DNA of 24,726 bases from Oscillospiraceae bacterium. Lineage in GTDB: Bacteria; Bacillota; Clostridia; Oscillospirales; Acutalibacteraceae. The stretch spans positions 3,918 to 28,643 of the forward strand of contig JAFLUO010000010.1 in assembly GCA_022508705.1 (NCBI GenBank), given 5' to 3'. Made by a program: the position numbers and the translations under genes. The notes below the pieces were generated by a model. That model was not told where the DNA came from. It saw only the letters and a program-made list of their open reading frames with translations, and did not search any database. Of this stretch, positions 1 through 7,652 are shown one piece after another (position 1 is the stretch's first letter; each line of letters starts with the position of its first letter).

Positions 1-4
1 TTAC

Positions 5-409
5 TTAATTCTTTGGATTTATAATGTCTCTCCAATCAAGGTCGCCACGGTCAAGGGCGTGTATGAGCGCCTCAGCAGTGGCAATGTTTGTTGCAACGGG
101 AATATTATGAACATCACAAAGCCTGAGCAATGTATTATCCTTCGGCTCATGGGGCTTCGGTGAAATAGGATCTCGGAACATTAAAAGCAAGTCTATTTCA
201 TTGCAGGCAATTCGGGAGCTTATCTGCTGATCTCCGCCCTGAGGGCCGCTTAAAAACTGCACAATTTTAAGCCCGGTTGCTTCCGAAACGATCTTACCCG
301 TTGTGCCTGTTGCACAAAGGTTATGCCGAGAAAGAATTCCGCAATAAGCAATGCAAAACTGTGTCATCAATTCTTTTTTTGAGTCATGTGCCATAAGTGC
401 AATATTCAT
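5..409 (-). CDS. mgsA: Methylglyoxal synthase
   Basis: MgsA converts dihydroxyacetone phosphate to methylglyoxal and phosphate, a cytosolic bypass that relieves sugar-phosphate stress and frees phosphate. The 134-residue protein is within the family's normal size and has the MGS-like fold signatures: AHDxKK at residues 7-12, the phosphate-binding TGTTG at 34-38, the GPxGGDQQ segment at 55-62 with catalytic Asp60 (E. coli Asp71), a PHEP segment with His87 (E. coli His98), and IPVATN at 103-108. The ATG is preceded by an AGGG Shine-Dalgarno-like stretch. It is complete, its stop lying four bases from the window edge. It lies 86 bp downstream of the MinD-like gene on the same strand; nothing nearby suggests a pathway partner. 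No alternative family fits. Confidence 0.96.
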   Translation of the reverse strand: MNIALMAHDSKKELMTQFCIAYCGILSRHNLCATGTTGKIVSEATGLKIVQFLSGPQGGDQQISSRIACNEIDLLLMFRDPISPKPHEPKDNTLLRLCDVHNIPVATNIATAEALIHALDRGDLDWRDIINPKN

Positions 410-495
410 AATCCAGCCCTCACTTTGTTATGTTTTATGTAATAAAAATAATTTATATAATATAATATCAAATAATCTAAACTATTTCAATAGTT
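410..495. other. AT-rich spacer between minD and mgsA
   Basis: This short gap is strongly AT-rich. Reading leftward, a small perfect stem (AAACTATT and its complement, 479-496) overlaps the minD stop codon, but no clean U-run follows, so it is at best a weak terminator. Several TATA-like hexamers follow that could serve an mgsA promoter. None stands out enough to call. Confidence 0.4.
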
Positions 496-1221
496 TCAGA
501 AATAAAGTTTTACATCTTTTCCTAAAATTCTTTCGGCAATCTGCAAAAATGCGGCCTTTGCCCGACTTGACAGCAAATTGCTGTCGCTTTCCCCTACTGT
601 CGTCAGCGTTTTATCCGTCGGAATAACGCCCAAAAGCCTTAAATATGTTTTGTCAACGGCATCATCAAGATTTCGCTGTCTGCCATTTTTCATCTGCCTG
701 AAATCCGCTTTGTTGAGTACAAGACGCATTTTGTTGTCGTCAATACCGTTGTTTATGAGCTTTTCTCCTATTATGTACGCAGCACGCAGGCTTATATCGT
801 CAGGTGTTGCAATAACGACAATTTCATCTGACACCTTGGCGTAGATTTCGGAAATATTATTAAACCCTGCAGGCGAATCAATAAAAATATAATCGTACAT
901 TTCGCTGAAACTCTCAATAAGGCGTTTAAAATCCTCTTCGCAAAAATTTTCTGAAAGAGAGAACGGAGCGGCAAGCAAATGCAGTTTAGCGGATACAACA
1001 AGAAGTGCTTTTTCTTTGGTGCAACGGTCAAAAATAACGTCTGACCAGTCAAAAACAACCTGACTTCCCACACTCAAAAGAATATCGAGGGAGCGAAAGG
1101 CAACGTCGCCGTCAATCAAAAGGACTTTTTTATTTATTGATAAAGCTTTGCCGATATTCGCGCAGAACGTTGATTTCCCTACGCCGCCTTTGCCTGAAAG
1201 AACTGTAATTATCTTAGCCAA
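496..1221 (-). CDS. minD: MinD-like ParA-family ATPase without a membrane tail
   Basis: MinD ATPases dimerise on the membrane with ATP and position the division septum. This 241-residue protein has the deviant Walker A GKGGVGKS at residues 10-17 (Lys11 and Lys16 as in E. coli MinD), the MinD-type RSLDILL segment after the first Asp-rich motif, the FIDSPAG Walker B region, and LLGVIPTD near the end. The start is TTG: a GAGGTG Shine-Dalgarno lies six bases upstream, and the protein then begins exactly where MinD proteins begin. An in-frame ATG 17 codons earlier has no such support. The protein stops right after the last conserved helix (ILGKD) and lacks the amphipathic C-terminal helix that anchors MinD. 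No minC or minE is next to it. It is divergent from spoIIE. A MinD-like orphan ATPase with another role is possible. Confidence 0.85.
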   Translation of the reverse strand: MAKIITVLSGKGGVGKSTFCANIGKALSINKKVLLIDGDVAFRSLDILLSVGSQVVFDWSDVIFDRCTKEKALLVVSAKLHLLAAPFSLSENFCEEDFKRLIESFSEMYDYIFIDSPAGFNNISEIYAKVSDEIVVIATPDDISLRAAYIIGEKLINNGIDDNKMRLVLNKADFRQMKNGRQRNLDDAVDKTYLRLLGVIPTDKTLTTVGESDSNLLSSRAKAAFLQIAERILGKDVKLYF

Positions 1222-1227
1222 ACAAAA

Positions 1228-1233
1228 CACCTC
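1228..1233 (-). promoter_or_regulatory. Shine-Dalgarno deciding the TTG start of minD
   Basis: GAGGTG sits six bases before a TTG codon at 1219-1221. The first ATG of the longer reading frame (1270-1272) has no comparable site, so translation most likely begins at the TTG. Confidence 0.75.
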
Positions 1234-1253
1234 GCTCTCATAAAGATACAAGT

Positions 1254-1262
1254 ATTTTAACA
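1254..1262 (-). promoter_or_regulatory. Possible extended -10 promoter for minD
   Basis: On the leftward strand the sequence reads TGTTAAAAT, an extended -10 (TGn plus TAAAAT), 33-41 bp before the chosen minD start. No good -35 is present 17 bp upstream. The surrounding DNA is AT-rich, so a chance match is possible. Confidence 0.35.
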
Positions 1263-1377
1263 TAAAAAACATTATCGGAAAAGCATTTTTTAAAAAATTA
1301 CAAATAAAAACAGTATTCTACTAAATCCCGTTTCTTCTTCCTGCCTCTTTTCGCTAAAATAATAAACTTCGGACAAG

Positions 1378-1383
1378 TATAAT
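1378..1383 (+). promoter_or_regulatory. Possible -10 element for spoIIE
   Basis: A perfect TATAAT lies 36 bp before the spoIIE start. Neither 17 bp nor 21 bp upstream shows a good TTGACA. In B. subtilis spoIIE is Spo0A-activated with an odd -35 spacing, so a weak -35 is compatible with activator dependence. No clear 0A box (TGTCGAA) is visible here, so this remains tentative. Confidence 0.35.
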
Positions 1384-1419
1384 AATCCATATACCAAATT
1401 TTTCGGCGGAGGTGAGAAA

Positions 1420-3702
1420 ATGGAAGACCGAAAAATAGAATTTGCAGGTGAAGAACAGGTAAAAGTGCCCGAATTTTTGAAAAATGCTTTAACTCAAGGG
1501 GTATTTTTCGGCATTGCTGCCTTACTCGCCTCAGGAAAAAGCGAAATAATTTCACCCCTTGCCTTGTCTTTTTGCTCAGGCTGTAAAAGAAAATATTTAC
1601 TGTTTTCGGTTTTGGGCAGTATTTTCGGCTATCTCATTTCAAGCGAATATGTAAATTCATTCCGTTTTGCAATGGCAACCTTTATCGTTTTTATTTTAAG
1701 GGCTTATTTGCACACATTCCCCGACAAACGAAACAGTATTATTCTGCCGGCTCTCATATCCGCATTTTCAGTTGCCTCAACGGGTGCGGCGGTAATGATA
1801 ATTTCTCCTTTTAATTCAAAATTATTATTCTCTACCATAGCAGGCAGTATTGCATCATTCGGCGGGGCATATTTCTTTTCACTTGCCACTCATTCTTTTA
1901 AAAAGGTTCAGGAGAAAACCCGGCTTTTGCCTAAAGATTTAACGGCTCTTTCGATTTCTGCCGTAATTATTTTTTCGTCCCTTACAAGAATACAGTTTTT
2001 CGGAATATCCTTAGGCGGAATAGGCGGAGCTCTCTGCGTTATCATTTTTGCATATCTTTTTCACGAAAGCGGAGGAGCGCTGACAGGGATAGGCGGAAGT
2101 GTGGGCGCGTTTTTTGCAGGCAGCAGTCCTTTAAGCTTTGCGTTCAGCATTGCAGGGCTGTTTTCAGGTCTGTTTTCCTACTCAGGCAAATTTTTATGTG
2201 CAATGGCATATGTTTTTGCTTACGGAGCATCTTTCGTGTACTTAGGCGGGGGAACGGACAGGCTCGGTTTGCTGATTGAATCTGCCGTAGCATCTGTTAT
2301 TTTTCTGATAATCCCTAAAAAAGCTATGAAAAATATAAAAACTGCTTTGTCGCTGAAATCCGAGGACTCAGAGGACATTGTGATAATAAAGCAGCGGCTC
2401 AGACTTATTAAAGAAGCCCTTGCACATACAAAGTCCACCGTTTCAAAGGTTTCGGAAATGCTCTCTGAAAAAGCACCTGCAGATACTGCGGGAGTTTATC
2501 TTCGTGTGCGTGATTCCGTGTGTTCAGGGTGCGGCGGGTACAACACTTGCTGGGGAAGAGAGCTTTCAAAGACTGTTGAGGGCTTTGACGAAATGCTCAA
2601 TACAGTAAGAAAAAGCGGCAGTGTTACTCCGTCAGTATCGCCACCGTTCATATCATCAAAATGTATTCGAATTATGTCGCTGTGCGACAGTTTTAATAAA
2701 AGCTACTCGGCTTTTTCGGCACGCTTTGCAGCAGAGGGGAGAATAAACGAAATGAGAAAAATTACATCTGACCAGTACGACAGCTTCTGTCTGATGATAA
2801 ACGATGTTTTGGAAGGATTCGGTACCGATTTGCACTCCGTGCCTACAGTTTCAACAAAGCTTGCCTGCGCCGTTGAAACTTTGGGTATAAACGCAGTTGC
2901 CACTTACTGCGAAAATGAGGCGGGCAAATCCCTTGTAAATCTTGAACTGCCCACGGATACCGACATTTCGGATAAAAACATTTCAGATTGTATCAGCTCT
3001 GCTCTTGAAAAGGATTTCCCTGCTCCCATAACAATAAAAGGCGAGAGCCAAAAAATGCTTTTCCTTTGGGAAAAGCCTCAGATTGACGTTAAATGCGACT
3101 ATTACCAAATATCTGCCGATTCTGGCGATATTTGCGGCGACTGTTTTGACGCTTTTTATGACGGAAAAGGTGGATTTGCGGCAATCTTAAGCGACGGAAT
3201 GGGTACAGGGTCCCGTGCGGCAGTTGATTCAACACTTGCCTTGAGCCTTTTGTCACGGCTTATTCTTGCGGGATTTTCATTTTCATGCGCAATGAGGCTT
3301 GTAAATTCCGCATTGCTTATTAAAAGCCACGAAGAATCCCTTGCAACGCTTGACATTTTAAAGCTGGATTTATATACAGGCAAAGCAGTTATCTACAAAG
3401 CGGGAGCAACTGTTTCTCTTATTAAGCGAAAGGGAAAGGTCAGCGAAATAAAACGATCGGCAATGCCCGTTGGAATTTTGCGTGAAGCTCAGTTTGGCTC
3501 ACTTTCGGGAACGCTTTACAAAGGGGATATCGTTGTTCTTATGTCTGACGGAGCGGCAGATTTTGCCCTTACCGAAATTAAAAACGAGCTGTTAAAGTCA
3601 AACGATACGGAAAATCTTTCACAAAGACTTTGCACCATTGCCAAATCAAAAATGACAGAAAAAAGCGACGATATTACTGTCGCCTGCATAAAAATTATAT
3701 AG
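1420..3702 (+). CDS. spoIIE: Stage II sporulation protein E (PP2C phosphatase)
   Basis: SpoIIE is the membrane-bound phosphatase that, at the asymmetric septum, dephosphorylates SpoIIAA and so releases sigma-F in the forespore. The 760-residue protein shows the family layout: a hydrophobic multi-spanning N-terminal half (about residues 25-300), a middle region with a Cys-rich patch C-x2-C-x5-C-W at 368-378, and a C-terminal SpoIIE/PPM phosphatase domain from about 560. Candidate metal ligands are Asp592 in SDGMGTG, Asp710 in LMSDG and the DD at 750-751 in KSDDITV. A strong Shine-Dalgarno, GGAGGTGA at 1408-1415, precedes the ATG. It shows the organism belongs to an endospore-forming lineage. 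It is the only gene here that faces the replication fork, and it ends at a bidirectional terminator. Confidence 0.97.
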   Translation: MEDRKIEFAGEEQVKVPEFLKNALTQGVFFGIAALLASGKSEIISPLALSFCSGCKRKYLLFSVLGSIFGYLISSEYVNSFRFAMATFIVFILRAYLHTFPDKRNSIILPALISAFSVASTGAAVMIISPFNSKLLFSTIAGSIASFGGAYFFSLATHSFKKVQEKTRLLPKDLTALSISAVIIFSSLTRIQFFGISLGGIGGALCVIIFAYLFHESGGALTGIGGSVGAFFAGSSPLSFAFSIAGLFSGLFSYSGKFLCAMAYVFAYGASFVYLGGGTDRLGLLIESAVASVIFLIIPKKAMKNIKTALSLKSEDSEDIVIIKQRLRLIKEALAHTKSTVSKVSEMLSEKAPADTAGVYLRVRDSVCSGCGGYNTCWGRELSKTVEGFDEMLNTVRKSGSVTPSVSPPFISSKCIRIMSLCDSFNKSYSAFSARFAAEGRINEMRKITSDQYDSFCLMINDVLEGFGTDLHSVPTVSTKLACAVETLGINAVATYCENEAGKSLVNLELPTDTDISDKNISDCISSALEKDFPAPITIKGESQKMLFLWEKPQIDVKCDYYQISADSGDICGDCFDAFYDGKGGFAAILSDGMGTGSRAAVDSTLALSLLSRLILAGFSFSCAMRLVNSALLIKSHEESLATLDILKLDLYTGKAVIYKAGATVSLIKRKGKVSEIKRSAMPVGILREAQFGSLSGTLYKGDIVVLMSDGAADFALTEIKNELLKSNDTENLSQRLCTIAKSKMTEKSDDITVACIKII

Positions 3703-3721
3703 TTTTATAAAAAAACAAAAG

Positions 3722-3757
3722 TAGGAGCAGGTTTTTATTCCTGCTCCTATATTTTTT
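3722..3757. terminator. Bidirectional intrinsic terminator between spoIIE and the mrp operon
   Basis: A 10-bp perfect stem (3722-3731 with 3740-3749) and an 8-base loop are flanked by a T-rich run on the right and an A-run on the left. It can end both the spoIIE transcript and the long leftward operon converging on it. Confidence 0.9.
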
Positions 3758-3777
3758 ACAATAAGAAAAAGTTTTAT

Positions 3778-4596
3778 TTAATCCTCTAAACTCGAAATTA
3801 TACTCTCAAACTGCTTTTCTTCACAAAGCTCAATAGCGCCTTTATCAACAAGGGAAGCTTTTTTCGGATTTATGGGGAGTTTTGCAAGAACGGGAATCTC
3901 CATCTCCGCCGCCACTTCATCCAGCTTGCTTTCACCGAAAATGCTGTGCTTTTTACCGCAGTCGGGGCATTCATAATAACTCATATTTTCAACAATACCC
4001 AAAATCGGCACGTTCATCATTTTTGCCATGTTAACTGCCTTTTTAACAATCATTGTAACAAGATCCTGCGGTGTGGTTACAATAATTATACCGTCAACGG
4101 GAAGGCTTTGGAAAACAGTAAGGGGAACATCACCCGTTCCCGGGGGCATATCAACAAACATATAATCAACGTCGCCCCAAACAACCTCCTGCCAGAACTG
4201 ATGAATAAGCCCCGAAATTACGGGACCGCGCCAAACGACGGGCTGATCCTCTTTTTCAAGAAGCAAATTAACGCTCATTACCCTAACGCCAAGGCGAGAC
4301 TCGGCAGGGTAAAGACCTGTTTCATCCCCCACTGCATTGCCGTGAATGCCGAAAGCCTGCGGAATTGACGGGCCTGTAATGTCCGCATCAAGAACTGCCG
4401 CCTGCTTGCCCATTGTTTGTGCCGTAACAGCAAGCATTGACGTAACAAGGCTTTTACCAACTCCGCCCTTGCCGCTGACAACTGCTATAACCTTTTTTAC
4501 ATTGCTCATCTCATTAAGCGGTATGTGCAAATCCTGCGCTTGCCTGCTTTCGCAGTTTTCAGAACAACTGCCGCATTTTCCGTTGCAACCACTCAT
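3778..4596 (-). CDS. Mrp/NBP35-family iron-sulfur carrier ATPase
   Basis: Mrp/NBP35 proteins bind and transfer Fe-S clusters to apoproteins in an ATP-dependent way in the cytosol. The 272-residue protein has an N-terminal four-cysteine cluster (Cys4, 8, 11, 15; C-x3-C-x2-C-x3-C) like NBP35, a deviant Walker A GKGGVGKS at 42-49, the Mrp signature around VDMPPGTGD at 148-156, and the cluster-bridging CPDC at 210-213. It lacks the N-terminal MIP18-like domain of E. coli Mrp. A GAGG Shine-Dalgarno precedes the ATG. It lies 67 bp downstream of mnmE and is the last gene of the leftward run. Family assignment is firm; the client proteins are unknown. Confidence 0.93.
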   Translation of the reverse strand: MSGCNGKCGSCSENCESRQAQDLHIPLNEMSNVKKVIAVVSGKGGVGKSLVTSMLAVTAQTMGKQAAVLDADITGPSIPQAFGIHGNAVGDETGLYPAESRLGVRVMSVNLLLEKEDQPVVWRGPVISGLIHQFWQEVVWGDVDYMFVDMPPGTGDVPLTVFQSLPVDGIIIVTTPQDLVTMIVKKAVNMAKMMNVPILGIVENMSYYECPDCGKKHSIFGESKLDEVAAEMEIPVLAKLPINPKKASLVDKGAIELCEEKQFESIISSLED

Positions 4597-4663
4597 TTAA
4601 AAAACCTCTTTTCTTATTTTGTCAGTTAACTTTCATGTAACCAATCATTGAATTGACTATCTC

Positions 4664-6025
4664 TTATTTTCCCACACAGAATTGTGAGAATATTTCATTA
4701 ACAACCGATTCAGTTGCTTTTTCACCTGTTAATACAAGAAGGCTTTCAACGGCACTGTCAAGACAAACCGTGATCGCGTCCATTGTAAGTCCTAAAGTCA
4801 GCGCTTCTTCAGCTTCCTTTAACTCTTTAAGCGCATTCTTACAGCATTCAAGCTGCCGTTCGTTGATTAAAGCGGCAGAGCTTGTATCAAAATTTTCCGT
4901 TCCTAAAACCGATATAACTGCATTTTCAAGTTCGTCTTTTCCCTCGCCCGTTTTGGCTGAGATAAAAACTAACTTACGGAAATTTTCTTTCAGTTCTTCT
5001 GTTGGATAGTTTTTAACTAAATCCGTTTTATTTATAATGCCGATTGCATTTTTGCCAATACACAGCTCCATTAACCGTCTGTCATCATCTGAAAAAGGTT
5101 TGCTTGCATCAAAAACGGCAAGGACTAACTGGGCATTTTCAAGGCGTTTAATTGCTCTGTCAACTCCAATGCTTTCAACTGCATCATCGGTCTCTCTGAC
5201 ACCTGCCGTGTCCGAAAGGTGAAGAACTATTCCGCCCAAGGTTACGGTATCCTCAACAATATCACGGGTCGTACCTGCAATGTCTGTAACTATTGAGCGC
5301 TCAGTACCCGAAAGAAGATTCATAAGCGTTGATTTTCCCACGTTCGGTCTGCCGACAATTGCCGTGTCAACGCCTTCCATAATAATTCTTCCCGTGTCGT
5401 AGTTATTTATTAACTTTTCAAGGTTTTCTATGCTTTCGTTTATGTCGCAGCCAAAATTATCATTTGAAAGCTCTTCAATTTCTTCATAAGGGTAATCTAC
5501 CCAAGCTGAGAGCAGAGCCATATCGTAAAGCAATTTATCGCTTATTTTTTTAATCTCTTTAAAAAGTCCGCCCTCTAAAATGCCGAGGGCGATTTTTTCA
5601 GCCTCTTCGCCTCTTGCTGAAATTATGTTCATTACGGACTCAGCGCCCGTAAGATCCATTTTCCCGTTAAGGAATGCGCGTTTTGTAAATTCGCCGGGCT
5701 CCGCTGGAACTGCCCCTGCCGAAAGAGCGGCTCTAAGCACCCGTTTTGTTACATATATTCCGCCGTGGCACGAAATTTCAACAACATCCTCGCCTGTATA
5801 GCTTTTCGGCGCTCTGAAAAGAAGAGCAACGGCAGTATCAAGTACATTTTCCCCGTCAACGGCTTTTCCGTAAAGTGCAGAATAGCCCGATATTTCGGCA
5901 ATTTTCTTGCCGCTTACCGAACGGAAAATGCTGTCTGCAATTTTTATTGCGTCTTCACCGGAAATGCGGACAATGCCTATACCGCCCGCAGCCAAACCCG
6001 TTGAAATAGCGGCAATTGTACTCAT
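4664..6025 (-). CDS. mnmE: tRNA U34 modification GTPase MnmE
   Basis: MnmE acts with MnmG to install the (carboxymethyl)aminomethyl group on the wobble uridine of several tRNAs. The 453-residue protein has the folate-binding N-terminal domain, a helical domain, and an inserted Ras-like GTPase domain with G1 GRPNVGKS at 225-232, G3 DTAG at 272-275 and G4 NKTD at 332-335. It ends with the invariant CVGK, whose Cys is essential in the family. An in-frame TTG immediately precedes the ATG, but the AGGTG Shine-Dalgarno is correctly spaced (5 bases) only for the ATG. It follows tadA after 12 bases. In most Firmicutes mnmE sits between jag and mnmG; here it is across the origin, about 15 kb away from mnmG. 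Confidence 0.97.
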   Translation of the reverse strand: MSTIAAISTGLAAGGIGIVRISGEDAIKIADSIFRSVSGKKIAEISGYSALYGKAVDGENVLDTAVALLFRAPKSYTGEDVVEISCHGGIYVTKRVLRAALSAGAVPAEPGEFTKRAFLNGKMDLTGAESVMNIISARGEEAEKIALGILEGGLFKEIKKISDKLLYDMALLSAWVDYPYEEIEELSNDNFGCDINESIENLEKLINNYDTGRIIMEGVDTAIVGRPNVGKSTLMNLLSGTERSIVTDIAGTTRDIVEDTVTLGGIVLHLSDTAGVRETDDAVESIGVDRAIKRLENAQLVLAVFDASKPFSDDDRRLMELCIGKNAIGIINKTDLVKNYPTEELKENFRKLVFISAKTGEGKDELENAVISVLGTENFDTSSAALINERQLECCKNALKELKEAEEALTLGLTMDAITVCLDSAVESLLVLTGEKATESVVNEIFSQFCVGK

Positions 6026-6037
6026 CAATACACCTGC

Positions 6038-6493
6038 TTACTGTTTACTTTCCCGAAGCTTTTTAAAAAAGTCAGTCAAAATTTCTGAGCATTCGCTCTC
6101 TAAAATTCCGCCCTCAAATTGCGGCTTATGTGTAAAATCAATGTCAAATAGCTGTGCTTTGGACACAACTGCTCCGTTTTTTCGGTCAGCCGCACCGAAA
6201 TACACATTTTTTATTCTTGAGTTTATTATTGCCCCTGCGCACATGGGGCACGGCTCTAAGGTTACATACAAATCGCATTTCCACAGCCGCCAACCGCCCA
6301 GAAATTCGCAGGCGTTGTTTATCGCTTCAATTTCTGCGTGGTGAAGGGCATTTTTTACTGTTTCACGGCGGTTTCTGCCCTCACCAACAATTTTACCGTC
6401 GCAAACAACAACTGCGCCCACAGGCACTTCGCCCTCTTCTGCGCTGAGTTTAGCTAAATTCAGCGCATATTTCATAAAATCTTCTTTTTCCAT
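6038..6493 (-). CDS. tadA: tRNA-specific adenosine deaminase TadA
   Basis: TadA deaminates A34 to inosine in the anticodon of tRNA-Arg(ACG). The 151-residue protein has the zinc deaminase signatures HAE at 52-54 (zinc-binding His, catalytic Glu) and PCPMCAGA at 81-88 (zinc-binding Cys82 and Cys85), plus the N-terminal EVPVGAV segment at 22-28 typical of TadA. It starts 6 bases after the CPBP protease gene and its stop codon abuts the Shine-Dalgarno of mnmE, so these three are surely co-transcribed. With mnmE it forms a small wobble-base modification pair. A guanine deaminase is the usual look-alike, but length and the PCPMCAGAI motif favour TadA. Confidence 0.95.
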   Translation of the reverse strand: MEKEDFMKYALNLAKLSAEEGEVPVGAVVVCDGKIVGEGRNRRETVKNALHHAEIEAINNACEFLGGWRLWKCDLYVTLEPCPMCAGAIINSRIKNVYFGAADRKNGAVVSKAQLFDIDFTHKPQFEGGILESECSEILTDFFKKLRESKQ

Positions 6494-6499
6494 GAGTCT

Positions 6500-7630
6500 T
6501 TAAAATTTAACACTCGTTGCAGTAGTAATAAGCATAAAAATTATTGCAATTATCATTGCAGGACTTTTAAGCACTGAGCCTACCTTCTCGCCTGTTCTTA
6601 AAGTATTCACGCCGTCTTTAAGCTCTGTTTTATAGTGCATACTGAAAAAGACAATTCCCCCTGCAATTCCGACTATTATCAAAACGCCGAGCATAATAAA
6701 AATAGCGAAAGTGCTTGCCTCTTCGCCGTAATTGGCATATACAATCATTTCAATTGCAGAAAACAAATTGTTGATAAAATGAAGAATGATAGACGGCCAA
6801 AGGCTTCCCGTCGCAACGCAAAGATAACCGAAATATATTCCTGCAACAAGGGTGTAGGGAATTTGCACCATATTACCGTGAAGAATTGAAAAAATTGCGG
6901 CGGACATTATTATGGCAAATTTGTCGCCATATCTACGAAGCGGTTGAAGAACAACCCCTCTTATGCAAAATTCTTCAACAACTGCAGGAATGACCGCCAA
7001 GGTGAAGATTAAAACAACTGCACCCAAAGGTCCTTGCGGATATAAATCTTCAAATCCGCTTTCAAAGGTTATGCCCATTGCATCCTGAAATATCGCTGAA
7101 ATAACATTTATAATTATTGTTGAAATAAGCACAATAGGAGCTAAAAACATTACAAGACTTACAGCGGCTTTTTTGTTATAGGTTGTGCCGTAGGGAAGAA
7201 TTCCTATATACTTTTTTGACCTTAGAATTGCAAAAGCTATCAAAAACGGCCCGCCAATACAAAATACAGACACAAATCCTTGCAATATATACAGTCCCGT
7301 AGTGTCCTTTAGCAAAAATTCAACTGACGGGAAAGGCACTGAAAGTGCATACAAAACACCGACAACTAAATATGACAGTACAAAATACAGGATTATTGCA
7401 AGGCCGAAGGCAAAACCAAAGGTTTTAAGAATTTTCTTGTCTTTTCTTTTTTGTTCTTCCTGGGGATTTACAGTATATTGCGGCATTACGGGGTAATACG
7501 GCGGCACAGAATATTTTTGCAAGGGTATATTATTCTGTGGATTCTGATAATATCCGTTGTTATTCAAATTTTGATTGCCGTTCATGTTGTTTTGTGAATT
7601 ATTAAACTGTCCGTTAGGATTATAGTCCAT
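6500..7630 (-). CDS. CPBP-family intramembrane metalloprotease
   Basis: This is a 376-residue multi-spanning membrane protein of the CPBP (CAAX protease/bacteriocin-processing, Abi) family, thought to act as intramembrane glutamic/metalloproteases. The motifs are present: EExxxR at 219-224, FSILH at 247-251 and HFINN at 284-288, each in or next to a hydrophobic segment. The first 60 residues are hydrophilic and rich in Asn, Gln, Pro and Tyr, probably a disordered cytoplasmic tail before the first membrane segment at about 71-92. A near-perfect AAGGAGG precedes the ATG. It is 22 bases downstream of the LCP gene and 6 bases upstream of tadA. Its substrate is unknown; the neighbourhood gives no bacteriocin or CAAX clue. 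Confidence 0.88.
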   Translation of the reverse strand: MDYNPNGQFNNSQNNMNGNQNLNNNGYYQNPQNNIPLQKYSVPPYYPVMPQYTVNPQEEQKRKDKKILKTFGFAFGLAIILYFVLSYLVVGVLYALSVPFPSVEFLLKDTTGLYILQGFVSVFCIGGPFLIAFAILRSKKYIGILPYGTTYNKKAAVSLVMFLAPIVLISTIIINVISAIFQDAMGITFESGFEDLYPQGPLGAVVLIFTLAVIPAVVEEFCIRGVVLQPLRRYGDKFAIIMSAAIFSILHGNMVQIPYTLVAGIYFGYLCVATGSLWPSIILHFINNLFSAIEMIVYANYGEEASTFAIFIMLGVLIIVGIAGGIVFFSMHYKTELKDGVNTLRTGEKVGSVLKSPAMIIAIIFMLITTATSVKF

Positions 7631-7652
7631 TAAGAAGCCTCCTTAATTGCCC

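Noticed and set aside
1340..1412. Spo0A boxes upstream of spoIIE
   Set aside because: TTCGGACA- and TTCGGCG-like strings appear but need an insertion or several mismatches to fit TGTCGAA; not called.
3946..4368. A 140-codon open frame antisense to the Mrp-family gene
   Set aside because: No motif or plausible start; it lies wholly opposite a conserved gene.
5907..6344. A 145-codon open frame opposite mnmE and tadA
   Set aside because: Spans the junction of two well-supported genes on the other strand, with no recognisable domain.
6357..6373. Possible second parS (TGTTTCACGG...) in tadA
   Set aside because: Only one half matches; the second half of the palindrome is absent.
6500..7630. Bacteriocin-immunity or abortive-infection system suggested by the CPBP (Abi) protein
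   Set aside because: No bacteriocin precursor, transporter or toxin partner is nearby; the neighbours are housekeeping genes.
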